This document shows, in pieces, positions 1 through 11,409 of a DNA stretch of 64,000 nt (the first letter of the stretch is position 1; the number at the start of each line of letters is the position of its first letter). The notes below the pieces were generated by a model. The model worked only from the letters and a program-made list of their open reading frames with translations. It made no database searches and was not told the DNA's origin. Source of the DNA: Megamerina dolium (Eukaryota; Arthropoda; Insecta; Diptera; Megamerinidae); the NCBI GenBank assembly GCA_963854835.1, contig OY978527.1, positions 37,052,540 to 37,116,539 of the forward strand, written 5' to 3'. A program made the position numbers and the translations under genes.

Positions 1-237
1 AAAAAACGGTGTTAAAATCCATTATCTACTTGGGTTTCCTTACGCTGTCATGTGAAGTAGTTTTAAATCCTGATTTATGCCAAATGTATAAAGTCTACAT
101 AAATAAGGATTTCAGATTTTAGGTGTTTTTTTTTTATTTAATTTTTTTTTTCCATGACCTATTCAGTACTGTTATGCGTGGTAAATATAGTTTTACTTTT
201 ACAGTTTTATCTTGGAACCAGCATTAACACCAGTAAT

Positions 238-770
238 AATGACATCCTGGAGATATTGCTAAAGATCACTCTTGCTAACAGGTGCTACTTTGGGCTAAGT
301 AAGCAATTGAGAAGACGGGCCCTCTATCGAGAAACGAAAACCACACTCTATAAGTCTCTCATCATACCTATCCTTACATATGGCGCCGAAGCTTGGCAAT
401 TTCCACCTCAGATGAGAGAATGCTAGGAGTTTTCGAGAGAAAAGTCCTACGCAAGATCTTTGGACCTATATGCGTTGGTGGCGAATATTGAATAAGGTAC
501 AACCATGAGCTGTATACCGACACCGACATGGAAAGCGCATTTAGTGGCTGCGCTGTCTAGCTCATGCCGAGGGAATGGAAGAACACGCTCCGGCTAAGAA
601 GGTTTTATATTGGGAACTCGCTGATGGACGACGCAGAATAGGAAGACCTAACCTCCGGTGGAAGTCCAAGTACTGGAGAACTTGTCAGCGTTTGGAATTT
701 CTAACTGGCGCTAGCTAGCGAAGGAAAGAGCTGGCTGGCGAAGCATGCTAGATTTTCGGTCGTACTGGCC
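238..770 (+). pseudogene. Non-LTR retrotransposon reverse-transcriptase C-terminal relic (family Z)
   Basis: Around 270-420 the translation reads NRCYFGLSKQLRRRALYRE, then TKTTLYKSLIIPILTYGAEAW. This is the conserved region after the reverse-transcriptase palm of many insect LINEs (a Y-x-L-x-KQLRSR helix and a TLYK-SLI-P-LTYG-E-W block). After the stop at 424 the frame shifts and continues with recognisable pieces (LRVFERKVLRKIFGP, then RRIGRP and W). The product would be a reverse transcriptase, but stops and frameshifts rule out a functional protein. A second, longer copy of the same family lies at 47580-48835. The host context is probably the long netrin intron. The exact clade is not determined. 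Confidence 0.75.
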
Positions 771-797
771 ACATAAGTAAGTAGTAAGTAAGTTTAA

Positions 798-1057
798 AAT
801 GGACCTACTTATATTAGCCGGTTCCAACTACACAACCCCTGTGACGTCACTTGTTCTGAACTTTGTCGCAGAGCTCTTTTTACAGTTTTTTTTTGGGAAA
901 TTGTTTCTGGCGGAAGAATTGCCAATTGCTTGCACACAGGTGGGCATCGTTCGAATACAAAAATCTTCTCAATATTAAATATGTGCTTCAGTCGGGAATT
1001 GAAACCACCACCTACAGATCAGATGGCCAAAGCACTAACTCATTGAGCTACGATGCA
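798..1057 (-). mobile_element. tRNA-derived SINE, 3'-truncated copy
   Basis: Read on the minus strand, this starts with a degenerate tRNA-like head (box A near 1040-1052, box B near 995-1005). It then follows the SINE body seen in the best copies at 47618-47982 and 20016-20364: the ACAGGTGGG block, the GGAAGAATTGCCAATTGC block and the TAAGTAGGTCC block. The 3' tail is missing beyond 798. Confidence 0.8.
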
Positions 1058-1159
1058 GATTTGAAATAAGTGCTTAGAAATTTTCTAATGAACGAAATAC
1101 AACTTACTCCTTTCCTTACCCAAACATTGTGGAATTTGGAACAGTTAATGCGTTTGCTT

Positions 1160-1235
1160 ATCGGTCACCGGTTCCGTCGGTTATGAGGACGAGTCCCTCG
1201 AAAGGTTGTGCTCTGCAAACCGTTCGTGATCGGTT
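1160..1235 (+). ncRNA. Hammerhead-ribozyme-like structured sequence (degenerate, speculative)
   Basis: The segment has TTATGAG (1181-1187), a short hairpin GAGGAC/GTCCCTC (1185-1199), GAAA (1200-1203), a second hairpin GGTTGTGC-TCT-GCAAACC (1204-1221), and then GTTC followed by GTGATCG, which can pair with CGGTCAC upstream at 1162-1168. The order (stem I, CUGAUGA-like box, stem II, GAAA, stem III, cleavage-side U) is that of a type I hammerhead ribozyme. However, the CUGAUGA box has two changes at essential positions, so it would not be expected to cleave. It could equally be chance structure. Confidence 0.3.
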
Positions 1236-1259
1236 GATATATTATAATTAGATCAAGTG

Positions 1260-2225
1260 CGAATGTAATACACCAAAAAATTTGTACTCTTGTGTTGTGA
1301 CTTTTTCCGTAGCTCTGTAACTGAGAATTTTCAGAAGACGAAAGTTGATGGGGTGTATTAATGTTGAATTTTTTGTATGGAAAAAATGTAAATTTTTTCA
1401 AACTTTTATTTTAACATTGCCGAAAAATTTGTGCATATACATATTTTGTACTGGATGTTACTTTAATGGAGGCTGTGATCCCTGTGCCTATGATATCTAA
1501 TCTAACTTTTTTTTTGTAATGCTGAAAATATGGGTTTTCTCAAAATAGACCTACACAAGCGTCAATGTGTATTGTATCACAAACCGAATGTTGTAAAAAT
1601 GGATACATTTATTAAATAAACACTGCATTCAAAGAAGAAGCAAAGAAAAAATGTTTTTAATGAAATTGAAAACATAGTCATTTCATACCATTTGACATTC
1701 TTTCTTGAATTCAAAACATGACGACGCTGACAACGTCGACAATGATAACAATAATAACATTAAACGTAACAATAACAAAACAGACAACAACAATACAATA
1801 CATAAGAACCACAAAAAACAACAACAGTAGACAATTCTAGCAACAGCAGTAGTAACAGCATCAGCAGCAGCAGTAACATAAGTCAAATAGTCCCTTCACT
1901 GGCTGCTGTTGCTGCTGCTAGGTCGGATGCTGTCGAAGTTGCCACAAGTATAGTGTAAATTGCATGTTGTTTTTGCTGTCGTTGTTATTGTGCATACATA
2001 TACACATTCATACATACAACTTGAGAGCTTAAGCAGCCGAAGAATACGATGTGATGTTATGCACGAATATAACGTAACCAACTTGTGAATTAACCAAGCA
2101 AACCCAACAAGGGAACGAGATGGTACGTTGAAATACCTTTACTATTGCTGTCGCTCCTGATGCTACTGTCATCATTTGTTTGGTGTTGTTATGGTTGTTG
2201 CTTCTACAACTCTTCAATGCAACAA
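1260..2225. other. No gene seen; AT-rich with interrupted trinucleotide runs
   Basis: The interval holds AT-rich sequence with interrupted AAC/CAG-type trinucleotides (about 1737-1920). Short open frames here are compositional artefacts of these runs. Confidence 0.6.
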
Positions 2226-2227
2226 TG

Positions 2228-2302
2228 ACAATGACGGTGACGGTGACGGTGACGGTGACGGTGACGGTGATGATGATGATGATGATGATGACTATGATGA
2301 TG
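2228..2302 (+). repeat. Hexanucleotide microsatellite (GACGGT)n passing into (GAT)n
   Basis: About six tandem GACGGT units are followed directly by a run of GAT trinucleotides. This is a compound microsatellite in which one unit could have arisen from the other by a few substitutions. Confidence 0.9.
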
Positions 2303-2756
2303 ACACGGTCTCGTTGCTGTCATTTTAGTGTGTAATAAATACGTCTTCTTTCAATTCTATGAAAATATGTAAGCACTCGTATACTCAACAGTTAAAGCTT
2401 CAGCAGCACCCAATACTTAACAGCCGTTGACTGATGGAATTGACAATTTATTCGTACAAATATATGTGCATCTATGTATGGAATAGAACAACCTACAAGT
2501 CAAGTACATTGTACGCTCAAGTATCATTTGCACGTACATACACTTGTTTGGGGGAAAATGGCAATGGGAGCCGAAGCAGTAGCAGCAGAGCATAGCTTGT
2601 ATTGTATATCGTTGGTGACGTTTCTTTTTAAGAGTTAAAATCTCGATGTATCAAGTTTACTGTTTCTAGTCATGAATTGTACTGGTCTTCGATTAGTGAT
2701 TGAGCAACCATATGTGGTATCGCTTTCTAACTAACTGAAATCAACGAACTAGTTAT

Positions 2757-2896
2757 CAATTGCTTACCAACAGGTGGGCATCATTGAAAGAGCAAATAAT
2801 TTTTTCGATATATAATCTATTTCAGCCATGATTCGAACTCACAACCTACGACTCATACATAGAACCCCAACGCACTAACCAACTGAACAACGGCAT
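2757..2896 (-). mobile_element. Degenerate SINE head fragment
   Basis: On the minus strand the fragment retains a diverged tRNA-like promoter region and the block rich in CCCACCTGT that follows the head in better copies. It is the most diverged copy of the family here. The stretches 2303-2756 and 2897-3555 show no gene, only AT-rich sequence and homopolymers. Confidence 0.6.
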
Positions 2897-3555
2897 TTAG
2901 TATAACTCGTTTTGGCTAACTATTTTGACCATCAATTGATTATATCTTCTATATTTATGCTAAATAAAAAAGAAGAAAAAAATATTTAGATTTGCCCACC
3001 GATTGCCCACAAGGATAACACATATTTTTCCAACCCTTGTAATGGAATTTAAATTTTTTCGCTTTTATTCATAATCATCATCATCGTTTTTTTTTTCCTT
3101 TCATTGTTTGTCTTACAAATGTGTGAGTTTCGTGTAAGTAGAATGTGATATTCTAGCAATTTTACTATGGGTTTATTGAAATTCAATGATGAGACTTTAA
3201 ACATGTTTTCATTGGCAGCATTGATGTTAGTCATTGCCAATTTTACTTTTTGTTGAATTCTATAGTTTTTATTTTTTATTCTTTTTTATGTAAGAAGGTT
3301 TGTAGTCTTTATCCTTTTTTCCACAAAATTTCCTATTTTTATTGTTAGGAAATTTGTTGGAATATCATCGCTTTTTTTTTTATATATATATTTTGTGTGA
3401 GTCATTAAGATTCACATGATGGACACACGAATACGATAGGTTAAATTAAAAATCTAATCGAATTTAAATATTGTCATTATATAATTGAGGATGAAAGATC
3501 TCAGAAATATCACAAAGTATTGCGACCAACCTTTAAGCCACAACATGTGATCATG

Positions 3556-3787
3556 AAGAATTCGAAGAGGGAGCAGTAGTGCCAACAGTGAAGTCACATG
3601 TGGACATCATGTGTGACTCAGATCCTAATGATAATGATGATTGCAATACTGATTTCCCAAGCGGCGTATCATCATCCTTGAAAAGAGCTAAAGTTATATT
3701 TATGAACAAATTAAAAAAGAATGCAAAAAAAGTAACATATTTAAAAGGGAAAGATTTATATTTTGTTTTTTGTGGACTTTTACTTTA
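3556..3787 (+). pseudogene. Short acidic-then-basic open frame, possibly the N-terminus of a piggyBac-like transposase
   Basis: The frame reads an acidic stretch (CDSDPNDNDDCNTDFPSG) followed by a lysine-rich segment, then stops after about 69 codons. An acidic N-terminus is common in piggyBac-type transposases, and piggyBac-like terminal sequences lie just downstream (3838-4352). No catalytic domain is present, so the identification rests on context and is weak. Confidence 0.25.
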
Positions 3788-3793
3788 AAGATC

Positions 3794-4352
3794 TTGTCTC
3801 AGAATATTTTTCAGCAAATAATTTTCTAAAACATTTTAACCCTCTAACTTTTCAAAAAAAAAAAAGGGGGTCAAAATTACCCTTTCCTGAGAGAGCTAGT
3901 GGTTTAAAATGTTCTACAGAATTATTACTCGTGAAATTTTACTATATGTATCCAAACAACATATTTCACTCCGGTTTGAATTTTAACCCTTTCTTCGCAC
4001 TTTTCTAGGAGTCAGGCAAAAAATTTCAAAATTTAAAATGGATATAAAAAAAATTTTGGTCTTAGAATACAAAACGTTGTAGAAGTTTTACTATACGGAT
4101 CTAGGTCTTTAACCCTGACTTAGAATCATTCCGCCCCCAAACAATGACCTAGAAATTGTTTCATAAAAATAAAATAAAAATTAAATATGTGGCTCTTAAA
4201 GCCCCGAAGGGCTCATTGGCCGAGCTTCTCAGAATATTATTCAGCAAATAATTTTCTAAAATATTTTAACCCTCTAGCGACCTTCCAAATGGCATTTTCT
4301 TCGAACTTATATCAAAAAAGGGTCAAGATGACCCTTTCGTGATAGAGCTAGT
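3794..4352 (+). repeat. Direct repeat pair resembling piggyBac-like element termini
   Basis: Two copies (3794-3910 and 4227-4352) share a CTCAGAATATT start, a CAGCAAATAATTTTCTAAAA block, then TTTTAACCCTCTA and a GGGTCAAnATnACCC palindrome followed by a GAGCTAGTG block. TTAA followed by CCCTCTA plus an internal GGGTCA/TGACCC palindrome is typical of piggyBac-like and related MITE ends, which target TTAA. Further TTTTAACCCT occurrences lie near 3980. The copies are in the same orientation, so this is two ends or two elements rather than one complete element. Confidence 0.45.
4162..4230 (-). mobile_element. SINE 3' tail fragment
   Basis: On the minus strand this is GAAGCTCGGCCAATGAGCCC, then TTCG, then GGGCT and the GCCACATATTTAA end, followed by a T/A-rich tail. 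It is a severely 5'-truncated SINE copy with the terminal hairpin intact (C-UUCG-G loop). It lies directly against the second piggyBac-like repeat. Confidence 0.8.
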
Positions 4353-4399
4353 GATATGAAATTGTTTCATAATGTTATTTAATTGATAAAATGTATCAG

Positions 4400-4985
4400 A
4401 AATATTGAAATAATTTTGTAGCTCTTCCTTTACTTTTTCCTCTTAATTATAACATTTAAATGAAAAGATAGCAATAAGTAACATCCCTGTACAGAGAAAA
4501 AAATGAAAATATCAATTGGCAGGACTGAACTAAGCGAGCATTCAAAATTTCTTCGCATCTGCTGTTATATGCGCTAAACTTAGCACATTTGTTGTTGTTT
4601 TGCTAAGTATTTATCAGTGCTAACTAAGTACGATTGTCGACTAAAACACAACTATTATATGTTGCATTCAAAATGGTTGAAACAGTGCACTTTGCTGTAA
4701 ATTATTCATTGGGAATACATACTGTTCCATTTGATTTTCTTTTGAGTGCAGCATATGTTACATAGATTTTAGAAATTTATTTCACACCTTACAGTTGTCA
4801 TCACTTTATTTTTTGATGCTCTAGAATCTGTAAAATATATGTGAATTACTTTCAATTTTATGTACTTCATTTTTATTTCTTTTGCAACAAAAGCTTTATT
4901 CCTTGTGTAAAGTATATATACAAATTGTAAAATTGTACTCAAACTAAACTGATTTATTTAATTCCTAATTGCATGTGAAGTGCAG
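4400..4985. other. No gene seen; AT-rich
   Basis: Only AT-rich unique-looking sequence. No open frame with recognisable content and no repeat termini that I can define. Confidence 0.5.
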
Positions 4986-4990
4986 TTTTT

Positions 4991-6531
4991 ATACCCTGCA
5001 TAATGCAATATGCATGGTATATTCATTTCGGTCAGATGTTTGTGTCCACTTGAAGGAATCTCCGGAGATATAGACATGGATATATATTCGTGATCAGTGT
5101 CGATTAAATTTTCGATTTAACGATGTCCGTCCGTCCGTCCGTCCGTCCGTCTGTCTGTCACCTGGCTGGTTCGCACGATAACTTGAGTAAATATTGAGCT
5201 ATTTCGATGAAATTTGGCATAAGTAATCTATGATCCAAGGGTACGGAGGGGATTGATATTGGGCATGATCGGTCAATAACCACGCCCACACCAAGCATTC
5301 AAAGCGACTAACCTCGAAATTTTCAAAATCTTTAACTTGCTATAACTCACATAATATACCACTTGGGACAACAATATTTTGCACATAGAGTTATATTATA
5401 CTTATATATAACCTCACCAAAAGTGGATGAGCCACGCCTACTTTCTAGCGTAGCTCCCATACAAAGTGTCTGTACTTCTTTTAAATTGAAACTGCTGTAA
5501 CTTCTACAATCTTCTGTCTAGAATAACTATAATTGACACTTAGATTAACACGGTAGTCGGAAAAAATATGGCAGAAAATCAATGTGCCACGCCCACTCCT
5601 TTTTGGGTCTCCCATACAAAGTTGCGGAAATTAAAAAAAATGTTACCGGTTATAACTTGCAAACTATTCAGCGTAGAATAACGAGATTTAAGGTGTGGAT
5701 TAGTATTGTACGAGCAACTAGGCTCACAGAAAATGGGCGCACCACGCCCAGTGTTTATCGTAGCCCCCATACAAATTTTAAATTGAAACAGCTGTAACTT
5801 CGGCAATCTTCTGTCTAGCATAACCATAATTGACACTTAAATTAATATCATAGTCGGCAAAAATCCGGCAGAAAATCAGTGTGCCACGCCCACTCCTTCA
5901 TGGGTCTCCCATACAAAGTCGAGTGAATTAAACTAAAATTTTAAGCTCCATAACTTACAAACCATTTAGCCTAGGACAACGAGACTTAGGGTATGGATTA
6001 GTATTGTACGAGCAACTAGGCTCATAGAAAATGGGCGCACCACGCCCAGTGTTTATCGTAGCCCCCATACAAATTTTACATTGAAACAGCTGTAACTTAG
6101 GCAATCTTATGTCTACAATAACCATAATTGACACTTACATTAATATCGTAGTCGGAAATAATCTGGCGAAAAATCAGCGTACCACGCCCACTTCTTATTG
6201 GGGCTCCCATACAAAGTTGAGGAAATTAAACAAAAATGTTAACCACCATAACTTAGAAACTATTCAACTTAGGACACCAAATTTAAGGTGTGGATTAACA
6301 TTGAAAAATTAATTGGATTTACTAGAAAGTGGTAAGCCACGCCCACTTTTTATATAGCTCCCATACTAAGCCTCGGAATTATCTTAAAATCCTTTTACTT
6401 CGTCAAAGTCAACCATATTTCGGGTGTAAATTAGTAGTATATGCAAAAATTGTTTCTCGAAAAGTGGAAATAAAAGAAAAGTTGGATATTCGAGTAAACT
6501 TTTTATATATAAATCTACATATGCAGGGTAT
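4991..6531 (+). mobile_element. Repeat element with 11 bp terminal inverted repeats and internal ~300 bp tandem units
   Basis: It starts with ATACCCTGCAT (4991-5001) and ends with its exact reverse complement ATGCAGGGTAT (6521-6531). Near the left end come a GATCAGTGTCGAT block and a (GTCC)n/(GTCT)n microsatellite at 5126-5160. The middle is built from tandem units starting at 5449, 5759 and 6057 (CGTAGCyCCCATACAAA). No coding capacity is visible. This sequence style (an ATACCCTGC end, a GATCAG block, GTCCGTCC repeats, CACGCCCAC motifs) is familiar from non-coding dispersed repeats of flies, but I cannot assign a named family. A diverged left-end relative is at 42487-42640. Confidence 0.7.
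5449..6335 (+). repeat. Three tandem ~300 bp units, each with CACGCCCA motifs
   Basis: Units begin at 5449, 5759 and 6057, spaced 310 and 298 bp apart. The second and third are near-identical with scattered substitutions, and the third is partial. CACGCC(C/T)A motifs fall near 5281, 5433, 5588, 5743, 5884, 6041, 6183 and 6338, so the motif recurs about every 150 bp through the element. Confidence 0.85.
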
Positions 6532-6569
6532 AGTTTGGTCGGCCCCAGCCGACTGTAAGGAGATTTTTT

Positions 6570-7230
6570 TATGAACTAATTGTCCAACAATCCAGCAAAT
6601 AGGCGTTTGCCTATTTTCTCAATAGTGACTCTTCGCTCACACAGAGCATATTAAATAGTTAAACACAACAATTTGTATTAAATGAAAATGAAATGAGTAT
6701 GACACTAAAATCATATTGACTATAATTTGCAAAACATATTTTCATATTGTTCACACATAATTTAACAATTAAAATGTAATGAAGCAATGAGTTCATATAT
6801 ATTACACAAACACTTGTAAGCATTATGAAATTTCACATATTCTCATACGCTAGCACAATTATCAAAATAATTCTGGAATGAATATGATCAAAATGGGTCG
6901 TGTGTGTGAAAAGGCAAAGCAGTGAAACGCCAATATTATGTTGAATGATTCTTTCAAAGATAAAATTAAAATTAGAGTAACACCTACATATCGAATGGGC
7001 AGACTGTTTTTCATATCTGAGTGCTTTATAGTTTTCATATTGATACCAGCAGACTCATAAAGAGTTAATGCAACCGTATATGCGAAGCTGAACTGGTTCA
7101 AGCGGGTCTTATTCAGTATGAGCAACTCTTGATTCGGTTTCAGAAAATCACTTTCGATGTGAAGATAAATTCTCTGTTCCTCAGCCCATCCGTTTTTTGA
7201 AGCAACATTTTGGCCTCAAGTTTGATAATA
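6570..7230. other. No gene seen; AT-rich
   Basis: AT-rich sequence. The minus-strand open frame here has no recognisable domain. Confidence 0.5.
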
Positions 7231-7237
7231 TTTCATT

Positions 7238-7812
7238 AAGCAAACAAATGGAGTCAATGGAAACGAAATGACAGATAAACTTGCCAGGAAAGGAGCATCA
7301 ACTCCATTTGTAGGGCCCAAACCATTCTGTGGATTAGTATTGGGTAACATCTACCAAATCAGCTGGGAAGAAGAGGATAGACAAAGAGGCTTATCTGGGA
7401 AAACTTACCGGGGTTATCACCCTACAAACTAACGCTAGGGACATACAACCTAAAACGCTACGAGGACTGTATGAATCTAACGCAGAACAACTTGAGAATC
7501 ATTACGGGATTAATAAGAGGGCATTGCAGGTTGAACGTAACAAAACTGGGAATTTTCTCTGATGCTCTTTGCAGGTTCTGCAGGGAAGAGGACGAGACCG
7601 CATAACATGTGATAGGAACTTGTTCCCCACTGATGCACTAGAGAAGGAAACACCTGGTAGATTTCATCATACCCGAGCACGAACTTAAACTCTGTGCAGT
7701 AGGACTAATACTGAAATTCATCGAGGGAACTGGGCTAAGAGACATACTCTAAGTCCGCGAAGGGGGCACAATTGATATTATAGGTCGCAGTGCAATATCC
7801 CCCCAACGATAA
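7238..7812 (+). pseudogene. LINE ORF2 C-terminal relic: RNase H end plus zinc-knuckle (family X)
   Basis: Near 7255 the translation gives GNEM-DKLARKGASTPF, the last conserved block of a LINE-type RNase H domain (GNExADxLAxxGA). About 100 codons on, near 7560, comes DALCRFCREEDETA, then a stop, then HVIGTCSPL: the C-x2-C ... H ... C knuckle found at the C-terminus of jockey/I-type ORF2 proteins. Stops and frameshifts are frequent. The 3' side ends in a short AATAATAATA tail near 7808, consistent with the 3' end of the element. Related copies are at 9125-9840, 16960-17505 and 63085-63700. Confidence 0.75.
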
Positions 7813-7819
7813 TAATAAT

Positions 7820-9110
7820 ATGCAAATGGAAAGGTGGTAGAAGAAGAAAGGTTGATAGAAAACTTCAAAAAGAAGTCATATTAGAAATAAATGATTTTTA
7901 GCAAAGGTTTTCCGAATTTAGTTTCCACATCAAGATTAAAAAATTGGCGCAACGAAATTTTGTTGAAAATGCTAGTGTCAAGTAAATTCAATTTGACAAA
8001 ATGCTCGAATTAATTAAATTTATTATTCTATTCACGTTAAACTGGTGATTATTTTACAATTTTCACCTTCTTCAAAATTATTACTCCATTAAATGGTGTC
8101 ACATAAATATCTGATGATTTTAATAAGATTTTGCAAAATTATTAAAAAACTAATCACTACGAAGTTCTGACGAAAAAATCGTTTAAAATTCCTTGACTAT
8201 CTTCACAAATATTCACGTACTAAATATCATCACACATTTCAAAGAATTCATACTGGAATGTTGGACGCGCTTTAATTTGAGCAATAATGAGCACTTACAA
8301 CCTGTACGGTTAGCAACAGGAGTAGTAGCAGCAACAGCATCAGAAGCAGTAATAGGAATAGCATTAAAAACATACCTGGCGGCTATTTTTCATAAACAGA
8401 AAATACTCTCAAATATTGTCAGCTAGCCAGCCACATATACAATATATACACGCACATGATAGCATTTCACTAAATTACTATTCGACGTAGATTCTAATAT
8501 GGCCCATCCAACCGAAAAACAACAAAAAAATTTTTGAACAGAAAATTTCAATTTATTTTACAACAACAAGGACAACAGTGGTAATAATTTTTCTCGTTCA
8601 TATTGTTGTTATTTTGTTTGTTCGCTTTGAGGGCCCTTTTTGAGATATGAAAGTGGCCAAAAAGAGGAAATACAGAATACATCAGTATCAAAAGATATGA
8701 AAAAGGCAGGGGTGAAGAATATAGTATATAAAAATAAAACAACACGTCAAATTATTTCAAAATTAAAAATCCGCGAAATTGTTTTATATCATGACGTTAT
8801 TATTGAGTTGTTGTTGTTTCGTTTTATTTTCCTTTGCCAAAAATTATGCACTAACAAGCGAAGTATACGTTTAAATTGTTTAGTTTATTGTCCACTTGTT
8901 ATTATATTTGTAAAGGTTGTTTTTTTAGTGACCTCACACTTTCCTATATTGAATAGAATCGATCAAAACCGTCCATCAAATTTAATAATACAAGTGTCAT
9001 TTGCACTCAATAAGGTCTATCGTTGTTTTATTATGGAAAGGTTAAGCGGTTAGAAAGTTAAAGCTTGCAAATTGTGTGATTTCATAGCGAAAATAATTAA
9101 TCAAAGATCA
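7820..9110. other. No gene supported; AT-rich with a CAG/CAA-like run
   Basis: It holds AT-rich DNA and an interrupted AGC/AAC trinucleotide run at about 8310-8345. A 137-codon open frame at 8640-9053 has no recognisable motif, low-complexity composition and no supporting context. Confidence 0.5.
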
Positions 9111-9124
9111 GAAGAGGACAGCCC

Positions 9125-9840
9125 AAATGGAGCGATAGGGCAATTAGAGGGCTGTTGGCTTGATTTTACCAATGTGGTTTGGAGTCAAGGTTCCGTTGCT
9201 TCTAAGTCTACGTCGTTCTACCGCTGGGCAATTGCATAGAATATGTTCCGATCTTCCCTTCTCCTCATGACAGAGTCGACAGGTATCGTTTTCTACCAAA
9301 CCTATTTTCTTCATATGAGAGTTGAGTCTACAGTGCCCAGTGAGCAGCTCTGTGTAGAGTTTTATGTTATTTCTGCTGAGATCAAGACCAGCATCCGCCT
9401 TATCGTGTGCGGGATCAATAAATACCTTTGACTGCTGCATGCCCGTTTAGGCTTTCCAATAGTCAAGTAGATCTCGTTTCTCCCTTTCACATATCAAGTT
9501 GTTTATGAAACTGTCTGTAGCCCCGCAGAAAGGCTCTGGTCCAATGAAAGGAGTGCTTGCGCCTTTCTTTGCAGTGGAGTGACAGGATTCTTTGCTTCCA
9601 GGGCATTGAGAAGTTTAAAACATTCCCAAACCAGCCTTGACTGAAACGAGAATTTTGCCAGGGACTTTAGAGCCGGCTAGCTGTCCGAGAGGATGCATAT
9701 TTTGGTACCACGGGTGCTCCTACGTATGCATTCTCTCGCACTTACCTCAAAAGCATAGACCTCCGCCTGAAATATGGAAGCTGTTTTACCCATTGCACTA
9801 AATATTCGACCAAATAAATCCAAAAAGGGGTGACATTTAG
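9125..9840 (-). pseudogene. LINE ORF2 C-terminal relic: RNase H and zinc-knuckle (family X)
   Basis: Read on the minus strand from about 9840, a run matches the RNase H core: an AEVYAF metal-binding block (E with A/V context), then a CILSDS-PALKSL block with the catalytic D, then AKKGASTPFIGPEPFC near 9570. The last 98 codons (9440-9144) continue as DLSRNNIKLYTELLTGHC and a zinc-knuckle C-R-L-C ... E-H-I-L-C-N-C. The protein end is closely similar in order and residues to the copy at 63085-63700. In-frame stops break the RNase H part. The element runs towards lower coordinates, antiparallel to its relative at 7238. Confidence 0.8.
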
Positions 9841-9844
9841 AAAA

Positions 9845-10800
9845 TTTTTATTTGCTTTATTTCTATTATTTATTAATTCCAAAAAAAAACACCCTTTATA
9901 CCTATATAGTTGTTGTTGATTTCATTTCATTTCGCATTGTTTCCGTTTCCGTTTTTATTATTCTTTTACACAGAACACAAAAAATAAGAAATATTTTGTA
10001 TAATTTTTGTTGTCTTTTTCCTTTTTTTTTATTTGTGAGTCTTGATTATATTACTTTGGCTTCAAGCGTACTATGTTTGAGTGCGTATCCATATAAGTAT
10101 ATAAGCGTATATAACGCAACGAACCAATGATTTTTGAATTTTTGGTATTTGACTACGCAACTTTGCGTAAAATTAATAATTCTTCATTTGAAATATTTAA
10201 ATTTTACAATAACGTGAGAAAGAAGAGATGAAAAAAGGACCATATCAATTTGGCTACTTCCTTGTTGAATGACTTCATTTATTTCTCTATTGCTTTCAAT
10301 TCAATTCAATATTATTTATACTCGTATATATGTATGTTTTGAAGGGAGAATGCAAGGTGGTTACGAATAATTGAGAACATTCTATTTTATTTTAATTAAT
10401 TTTTGGTTTTTGTTTTATTTTGCAAAATGTCTGATGAACCTTTTTTTGTTTTGAGGGCAAAATTTTGTTTAATTTTTATTCGATTCAAAATTCGTAATAT
10501 CATTGACAACATCTATTGGTATTTCTATGATGAAGGTAGAAAAGTGGCAAATTAATAAAAATTTATGGAAAGAAAAAATAAAGAAGTGACAATTTGAAAT
10601 GAACATTTATATTGAAAATTAAAATAAATTAGAAAAAAAAAACTGTTTCATTTTCTGACATTCAAAAAGAGCTATCCTTTATTTAAGCGTAATTATTTGG
10701 TAAGAGATAAAGTATTTTCGCTTGTTTTTCTTTTTTTTTTTTTTTGTCAATTATTGAATGAAATTTTCCTTTATTGAAAATCAATTTAAATCAATTTAAA
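9845..10800. other. No gene seen; AT-rich
   Basis: Homopolymer-rich AT sequence without repeat termini or recognisable coding. Confidence 0.5.
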
Positions 10801-10805
10801 TGCAT

Positions 10806-10981
10806 CAGTGACGTAGCCAAAATTTTCTCAAGGGGGGATCAGATGAAAAAGGTGTATAAGAAAAATGTTTAATGAATGATTTTTAAATATTTATATATTT
10901 CTATCATTTTTCTTTTTTAACAAATCCATCGACCAATGGGGGCGGGTGATTAAACACCTGATCCCCCTGTCCATGCCACTG
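10806..10981. mobile_element. Short non-autonomous DNA transposon (MITE), CAGTGnC termini
   Basis: The left end reads CAGTGACGTAGCC and the AGGGGGGATCAGATG block follows within about 40 bp. The right end, reverse-complemented, reads CAGTGGCATGGACAGGGGGA and then TCAGGTG, so the element has inverted ends. A second copy at 14550-14728 shares both ends and the ATGAAAAAGGTGTATnAnnA interior. Length is 176 bp with no coding capacity. CAGTG-type ends suggest a hAT-like origin. Confidence 0.75.
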
Positions 10982-10984
10982 TAT

Positions 10985-11405
10985 TTTATATATTGTTATA
11001 TAGGAACCTACTCCTATTTTTCGGATAATTTCATAATTCCAGTCACAATTAACAATTTCACATGCTCTTTATTGACTGACGAAAAGCTCGATCTGGAATA
11101 TTTGGTGAGTGCATTGGGTGCGCAAGTATATTTAAATTGCAATGAGGGGGTTCCATTCAACTTCATATTGAAACATTATTATTAGGTTATTGAAATCACT
11201 ATGGGCCATTCTTTCGAAATATAAACATATTTTTTTAGCTCCTACTATGACAATTTTTGTGCCTAAAAGTGCGAAAATTCCTCCCATTCTGTATGAGCCT
11301 TATGGAGAATAAGCTCCTTTACTTTCAACTTGTGAATTTTGGTTTAGATAACTCATAAGTTGTGATTTTAATACAAGAGATAAAGAGCGTAACAGAAGGC
11401 TAGCA
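10985..11405. other. No gene seen
   Basis: Unique-looking AT-rich sequence. No coding similarity recognised. Confidence 0.4.
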
Positions 11406-11409
11406 GTGT

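Noticed and set aside
8640..9053. 137-codon open frame on the plus strand
   Set aside because: No recognisable domain, AT-driven composition and no neighbouring signals. It is the kind of open frame expected by chance in such DNA.
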